From a bacterium (GTDB taxonomy: Bacteria; UBA10199; 2-02-FULL-44-16; JAAZCA01), in NCBI GenBank assembly GCA_041648665.1, contig JBAZOP010000100.1:1-10328 (forward strand): DNA of 10,328 nucleotides. Reading direction: 5' to 3'. Shown here one piece after another: positions 6,857 to 10,328 of this stretch (the first letter of the stretch is position 1; the number at the start of each line of letters is the position of its first letter). The translations under genes and the position numbers were made by a program. The notes under the pieces were generated by a model. The model had not been told where the DNA came from. It saw only the letters and a list, made by a program, of their open reading frames with translations, and made no database searches.

Positions 6857-7387
6857 ATGAAGACTTGGCTTACAGTGAAGCAGGTGGCGGAGTACCTACA
6901 ATTGAGCACCATGATGGTCTACAAGCTCGCCCAGAAGGGTGAGATCCCGGCCGCCAAGATAGGCAGCGCGTGGCGGTTCGATCGCGACGAGATCGACGCG
7001 TGGCTATCACCCCGAGGTGAAGGGCGCGCGCCCGATTCAACGAGGGAGATCCCCGGGAAAATACGCGATGTCGTGGATCGATATCTCAAAAACTTGCGCG
7101 AGGCGTTCGGCGCGCGTTTCTCTCGTCTCCTGGTCTTCGGCTCCTGGGCACGGGGGCGCGGCGGCCCTGATTCTGACATCGACTGCCTTGTGCTGCTTAC
7201 TAAAACAGGTGACCGGGATAAGGATTTCGACGCGGCTGTGGGTGCTGCTTACTCTGCCGGCTTCGATCACGAACCAACATTCGTGATTGCTCCTCTTGTA
7301 ATGACGGAACACGAGTTTTCGAAAGGATCGAGTCCTCTCATCATGAACATACGGCGCGAGGGTTTGGAGGTGTTCAATTTGAAATAG
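6857..7387 (+). CDS. Excisionase-type HTH fused to a minimal nucleotidyltransferase
   Basis: This 176-residue protein is the only plus-strand gene. Residues 1-50 form an excisionase/MerR-like winged HTH (LTVKQVAEYLQLS...VYKLAQKGEIPAAKIGSAWRFDRDEIDAWL). After a linker, residues about 66-172 form a Pol-beta-type minimal nucleotidyltransferase (MNT) domain with GSX10DXD: G95-S96, then D107 and D109. The usual third carboxylate strand reads EPTFVIAPLVMT (139-150) with no obvious Asp, so E139 may substitute or activity may be reduced. MNT proteins with this motif act as antitoxins that AMPylate HEPN toxins. No HEPN gene follows: P2 converges 60 bases downstream. A stand-alone nucleotidyltransferase regulator is therefore possible. 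It separates P1 from P2 and may be an insertion or their regulator. Confidence 0.85.
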   Translation: MKTWLTVKQVAEYLQLSTMMVYKLAQKGEIPAAKIGSAWRFDRDEIDAWLSPRGEGRAPDSTREIPGKIRDVVDRYLKNLREAFGARFSRLLVFGSWARGRGGPDSDIDCLVLLTKTGDRDKDFDAAVGAAYSAGFDHEPTFVIAPLVMTEHEFSKGSSPLIMNIRREGLEVFNLK

Positions 7388-7447
7388 TCCGCGCGTGAAT
7401 TCGTTGAGTTTGCCCAAGGCCTGATCAAGAATTTGCATTGATGGCAC

Positions 7448-8635
7448 TCAGTCGAAAATGACCGTCAGGATGAGCGAGAGGAGCGACGGGTCGGAAGGCG
7501 AGCTGTTGCCGGGTTGGCCTACTGTGTTGCAGAGGCAGGAATATGGCTTGCTCGTCTCGTGGGTTTGCTCGGAAGTATTCTCGAAGAGTTTGGCGCGCGA
7601 CGCCTCGTTGGCACTGAAGGCCTTGATGGACTTCAAGTAATCCTTTGCGGCCTCATCACGCATTCCCAGCGCCTCCTTTATGTCCGCACGGTCTATGTAG
7701 CTGTCCGCATCATTCGGGTTGAGCGCCAGGGCCGTGTTCAGGTCCGCAATCGCCTCCTCATGCCGCCCTAAATCCTTATATGTAGATCCGCGACTCGAGA
7801 AAGCTATGGCGTATCTTTTGTTGAAGCGGATGGACTCGTCAAAATCAGCGATAGCATCCAGGATCCTCCCGGAATCCTTCTTTGCCATTCCGCGATTCTG
7901 ATAGAACAACGAGAGGAGATCGTCATATCCCAGATTTCTCAGGAAGACGCCGTCCGCCTTCGACTGCGGATCGATGTTCAGATATGCAGTGACGAATTCA
8001 TCGGAATACGATTCGCCGTAATCCATATTGAATCTCTCCCCCACGCCGTCGTCCCAGCGCAGGAAGAAATGCTGTGGACCGGACACTCCAAATACCGGCC
8101 AGCCGAGTTCGTGGGCCACGGCGAGGACTATGAGGCCTGAGGTGTCGCAGTCGAGCCCGCCCTTCGCAATGCTCCTGGCCAGGCCGTCGCCGCTCTGGTC
8201 ATCCAGATTTAGGCCTGACTCGACGATGAGCTTGTAGACCAACTTCATCTTCTCTTTTGGGGCAAGGCTGGCCTCCGAGAGGCGCTCAACAACTCTGTTC
8301 TTGATCCACGCCACCTTCTCGTAGGCGTTCTCAATTTCATTCGTGGCTGTGAGTTCGGATTCGATCGAGAGCAGGTCATGTATCGGATTGTCGGGTTTGA
8401 ATGCGGTGCCTGCGGAGTAATAGGTCTTGAACTGTCCGCCCAGTATTTCGAGCGCGGCCCTGTTGTCAGTTGTGAACTTCTGCCACTCTGTTGAGTCTAC
8501 GTTACCGTCGTCGTTGAGATCAGTCCTCTCCGAGCCCTCGATCTTCCCGTTCTGATCGAGGTCCGCGCCCTTGGTCAGATCCAAGTCTTCATAGTGCCGG
8601 GCGAGTTCGGTCTGTATCCAGTGTGCTGGTCGCAT
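7448..8635 (-). CDS. P2: EF-hand / transglutaminase-like / TPR protein, unknown function
   Basis: This 395-residue paralog of P1 and P3 is the most divergent of the three in the middle. It keeps both EF-hand loops (25-36 DLDQNGKIEGSE; 39-50 DLNDDGNVDSTE) and the segment GTAFKPDNPIHDLLSIESEL. The putative triad is C163 (LDCDTS), H189 (QHFFLRWDDG) and D205 (FNMDYG). Three TPR units (241-342) are more degenerate than in P1 and P3, and a 23-residue linker follows before the tail. The tail has CLC at 367-369 and ends PSLLSLILTVIFD. There is no signal peptide. The start at 8635 has AAGGAA 6-8 bases upstream and matches the MRP.HWI start of its paralogs. P3 ends only 121 bases upstream and no terminator is visible between them, so readthrough is possible although P2 has its own promoter. 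Confidence 0.85.
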   Translation of the reverse strand: MRPAHWIQTELARHYEDLDLTKGADLDQNGKIEGSERTDLNDDGNVDSTEWQKFTTDNRAALEILGGQFKTYYSAGTAFKPDNPIHDLLSIESELTATNEIENAYEKVAWIKNRVVERLSEASLAPKEKMKLVYKLIVESGLNLDDQSGDGLARSIAKGGLDCDTSGLIVLAVAHELGWPVFGVSGPQHFFLRWDDGVGERFNMDYGESYSDEFVTAYLNIDPQSKADGVFLRNLGYDDLLSLFYQNRGMAKKDSGRILDAIADFDESIRFNKRYAIAFSSRGSTYKDLGRHEEAIADLNTALALNPNDADSYIDRADIKEALGMRDEAAKDYLKSIKAFSANEASRAKLFENTSEQTHETSKPYSCLCNTVGQPGNSSPSDPSLLSLILTVIFD

Positions 8636-8659
8636 TGGATTTCCTTGGTATTTAGAGTC

Positions 8660-8686
8660 TTATCGTCAGGAACCTGCAAAAGTTGC
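8660..8686 (-). promoter_or_regulatory. Sigma-28 (FliA)-like promoter of P2
   Basis: On the minus strand GCAACTTT (8686-8679), 11 bases, then GACGATAA (8667-8660): 7 of 8 at the -10 and 5 of 8 at the -35 of the FliA consensus, with exact spacing. It lies 24 bases before the P2 ATG. The 11-base spacer TGCAGGTTCCT differs from that of P1 by one base. Confidence 0.42.
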
Positions 8687-8756
8687 CCGGAGAAAGCACC
8701 TCTCCAAGATATCTTAAATACTCAGGGTTATCAATATGTTATAAGGTTTTTGGCGC

Positions 8757-10085
8757 TTACTCGAAGATGACCGTCAAAAGGAGCGAGAGGAGCGATGGAT
8801 CGGAAGCCGAGCTGTTGCCGGCTTGGCCTACTGCATTGCAGAGGCAGGAGGGTGAAGACTTGAGTTTTAAAACCCTCTCACGATCTCTGATCGCCTCTTT
8901 GTCTCTCCCGAGTCTCTGTTCTGCGATTGCGCGATTATGATAGGCGATGGCATAATGTCGATCGAGTTTTATGGCCTTGTCATAATCATCGATCGCTTCC
9001 TCGTATCTCCCGAGCTCGCCTTTTGCGTTTCCGCGATTCATATAGGCCTTGGCATAATTTGGATTGAGATCTATGGCTGTGTCGTAATCATCGATTGCCT
9101 CTTCATATATCTTGAAATCGAGTTTTGCGTTTCCGCGATTGTAATAGGCTTCGGGATCATTTGGATCGAGCTCTATGGCTGTGTCGTAATCCCTGATCGC
9201 CTCTTCATATCTCTTGAGGTCAAGTTCTGCGTTTCCGCGATTGTCATAAGCTGCGGCATTATTTGGGTCGAGCTCTATGGCCGTGTTGTAATCGGTAATC
9301 GATTCCTCATGTCGGCCTAGGATGTCTTTTGCGCTTCCACGATTAGAATAGAATATCGATAGAACACTGTCGTATCCCAGATTTTTCATGTGGACGCCCT
9401 GATCTATGGCGTGCTGAGAAATATTGTATTTTCTTAAGTAGTATTCATCGGCATTTGTTCTGCCGCCGTCCATGTTGAACCTTTTCTCATCATCATCATC
9501 CCAACGGACAAAGATGTGACCCGGAGTCGAAACCAAATAGACCGGCCAGCTCAGTTCATGGGCAACTGCAAGCGTCACAAAAGAGGAAGTGTCGCAGTCG
9601 AGGGCGCTCCTGCTTATGTTGTTGATAAAACCGACGTTGATACCCTGTTCCTTTAATTCGATCCCGATCCGTTTCATTGAATCATAGACGAGTCGTAATA
9701 TCTTTTCTGGTTTGAGTTTTGCACCTGCAAGGCGTTCCCTCGCGATGTCGAGAATCTCTTTCACCTTCTCGTATGCCTTATTCACCTCTTCCGGAGATGC
9801 GAGCTCAGATTCGATAGAGAGCAGATCGTGTATCGGGTTGTCCGGTTTGAAGGCGCTGCCGGCGGAATAGTAGGTCTTGAAGTGGCCGCCCAATGTTTGG
9901 AGCGCTGCCTTGTTGTCGCCCACGAACTTCTGCCACTCGGCCGAGTCGACGTTGCCATCGCCGTTGAGATCAGTCCTCTCCGAGCCTTCGATCGTTCCAT
10001 TCCGATCGAGGTCCGCACCCCGGGTTAGATCCAGGTTTTTATAGTGTCGGGATAGTTCTCTCTCTATCCAGTGAACTGGTCGCAT
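8757..10085 (-). CDS. P3: EF-hand / transglutaminase-like / TPR protein, unknown function
   Basis: This 442-residue protein is the longest of the three paralogs because it has five TPR units (243-412) instead of three. The EF-hand loops are DLDRNGTIEGSE (25-36) and DLNGDGNVDSAE (39-50). The putative triad is C164 (LDCDTS), H190 (GHIFVRWDD) and D206 (FNMDGG). The middle (FINNISR, NISQ.AIDQGV) is closest to P1, while the tail (CLC at 414-416, GNSSASDPSLLSLLLTVIFE) is closest to P2, so the family looks mosaic. There is no signal peptide. AAGGGG lies about 15 bases before the ATG, further than ideal, in a leader almost identical to that of P1. The long reading frame on the opposite strand at 8937-9320 is an antisense by-product of the repeats. 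Confidence 0.86.
   Translation of the reverse strand: MRPVHWIERELSRHYKNLDLTRGADLDRNGTIEGSERTDLNGDGNVDSAEWQKFVGDNKAALQTLGGHFKTYYSAGSAFKPDNPIHDLLSIESELASPEEVNKAYEKVKEILDIARERLAGAKLKPEKILRLVYDSMKRIGIELKEQGINVGFINNISRSALDCDTSSFVTLAVAHELSWPVYLVSTPGHIFVRWDDDDEKRFNMDGGRTNADEYYLRKYNISQHAIDQGVHMKNLGYDSVLSIFYSNRGSAKDILGRHEESITDYNTAIELDPNNAAAYDNRGNAELDLKRYEEAIRDYDTAIELDPNDPEAYYNRGNAKLDFKIYEEAIDDYDTAIDLNPNYAKAYMNRGNAKGELGRYEEAIDDYDKAIKLDRHYAIAYHNRAIAEQRLGRDKEAIRDRERVLKLKSSPSCLCNAVGQAGNSSASDPSLLSLLLTVIFE
8850..9359 (-). repeat. Five TPR-coding units of 102 bp in P3
   Basis: These are five adjacent 34-codon units. At least three (about 8950-9260) are so alike in DNA (recurring GTGTCGTAATC, GCGTTTCCGCGATTGT and GGATCGAGCTCTATGGC) that recent tandem duplication is likely. 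The array gives a spurious antisense reading frame. Confidence 0.8.
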
Positions 10086-10107
10086 TGGTCTTTCGACCCC
10101 TTAGATA

Positions 10108-10134
10108 TTATCGTTAGAAATCTGTAAAAGTTTC
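10108..10134 (-). promoter_or_regulatory. Sigma-28 (FliA)-like promoter of P3
   Basis: On the minus strand GAAACTTT (10134-10127), 11 bases, then AACGATAA (10115-10108): 6 of 8 matches in both boxes and exact spacing. The core CGATAA is kept in all three paralogs. The -10 ends 22 bases before the P3 ATG, as in P1. Confidence 0.42.
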
Positions 10135-10328
10135 CCGATAATTACCAGTAACTATCAGCTTGTTTCTGGTAGTTTATTTACCGCTATAACAGTAAATTAT
10201 GATGAATATCTTTCTTTATGCACAGAAATTACCTTAAAACACAAATAATTACTGTTATAGCAGTTAAAATAGTTGATTAAGATCAATAAGTGGGTTATTC
10301 TTGAGTTAGATCGTTAAATATTACTGTT
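10135..10328. promoter_or_regulatory. AT-rich region with repeated TTAC...GTAA palindromes
   Basis: No gene is visible in this AT-rich stretch upstream of P3. TTTACCGCTATAACAGTAAA (10177-10196) is an interrupted palindrome. A 13-base core of it (GCTATAACAGTAA, 10183-10195) recurs inverted at 10249-10261 (TTACTGTTATAGC), itself part of the dyad TTACTGTTATAGCAGTTAA. A short TTACCAGTAA lies at 10142-10151, and TTACTGTT at 10321-10328 is cut by the window end. These look like repeated binding sites of one regulator acting on P3 or on a gene to the right. Confidence 0.45.

Noticed and set aside
8687..8756. Possible terminator between P3 and P2 (GGAGA...TCTCC)
   Set aside because: The stem is only 5 bp and no T-tract follows on the minus strand.
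8937..9320. Plus-strand 127-codon hydrophobic frame that looks like a repeat membrane protein
   Set aside because: It is the antisense of the TPR units of P3. The periodicity and hydrophobicity follow from the complement of the repeated codons.
8850..9359. CRISPR-like array, considered because of regular spacing
   Set aside because: The repeats are coding 102-bp TPR units in frame with P3, with no short identical repeat and unique spacer structure.

Overview
The window looks like chromosomal DNA of a GC-rich, Gram-negative bacterium. A deltaproteobacterial or related candidate lineage fits best, but this rests on gene content and base composition only. Support comes from a TrkH potassium channel, a CHASE2 class III adenylate cyclase, a periplasmic SH3/M48 protease pair and sigma-28-like promoters. 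No rRNA or marker gene allows firm placement. All genes lie on the minus strand except one at 6857-7387.

Left part (1-5236), read right to left: trmJ-like tRNA methyltransferase, then a CHASE2-adenylate cyclase (ATGA overlap), then a secreted SH3 protein, then a secreted M48 zinc protease. Gaps are 14 and 22 bases, so these four look like one operon. A cold-shock protein gene follows, with a long leader and a clear intrinsic terminator, then the 5' part of trkH, which runs off the window.

Intergenic part (5237-5603): there is no convincing protein gene here. It holds a roughly 212-base inverted-repeat structure shaped like a 6S RNA (closing stem, large central bubble, terminal stem-loop), and a tandem pair of REP-like palindromes just before trmJ.

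Right part (5604-10328): three paralogous genes, here called P1, P2 and P3, encode an unusual domain order. It is a conserved N-terminus with two canonical EF-hand calcium loops, a transglutaminase-like Cys-His-Asp domain, 3 to 5 tetratricopeptide repeats, and a nearly invariant Cys-rich, hydrophobic C-terminal tail. None has a signal peptide. Each is preceded by the same leader carrying a sigma-28 (FliA)-like promoter. Between P1 and P2 sits a plus-strand gene for an excisionase-type HTH fused to a minimal nucleotidyltransferase, preceded by an extremely AT-rich triple-TATAAT promoter. Upstream of P3 is an AT-rich block with repeated TTAC...GTAA palindromes, probably operators. The three-paralog cluster with shared promoters is the best candidate for an undescribed system.
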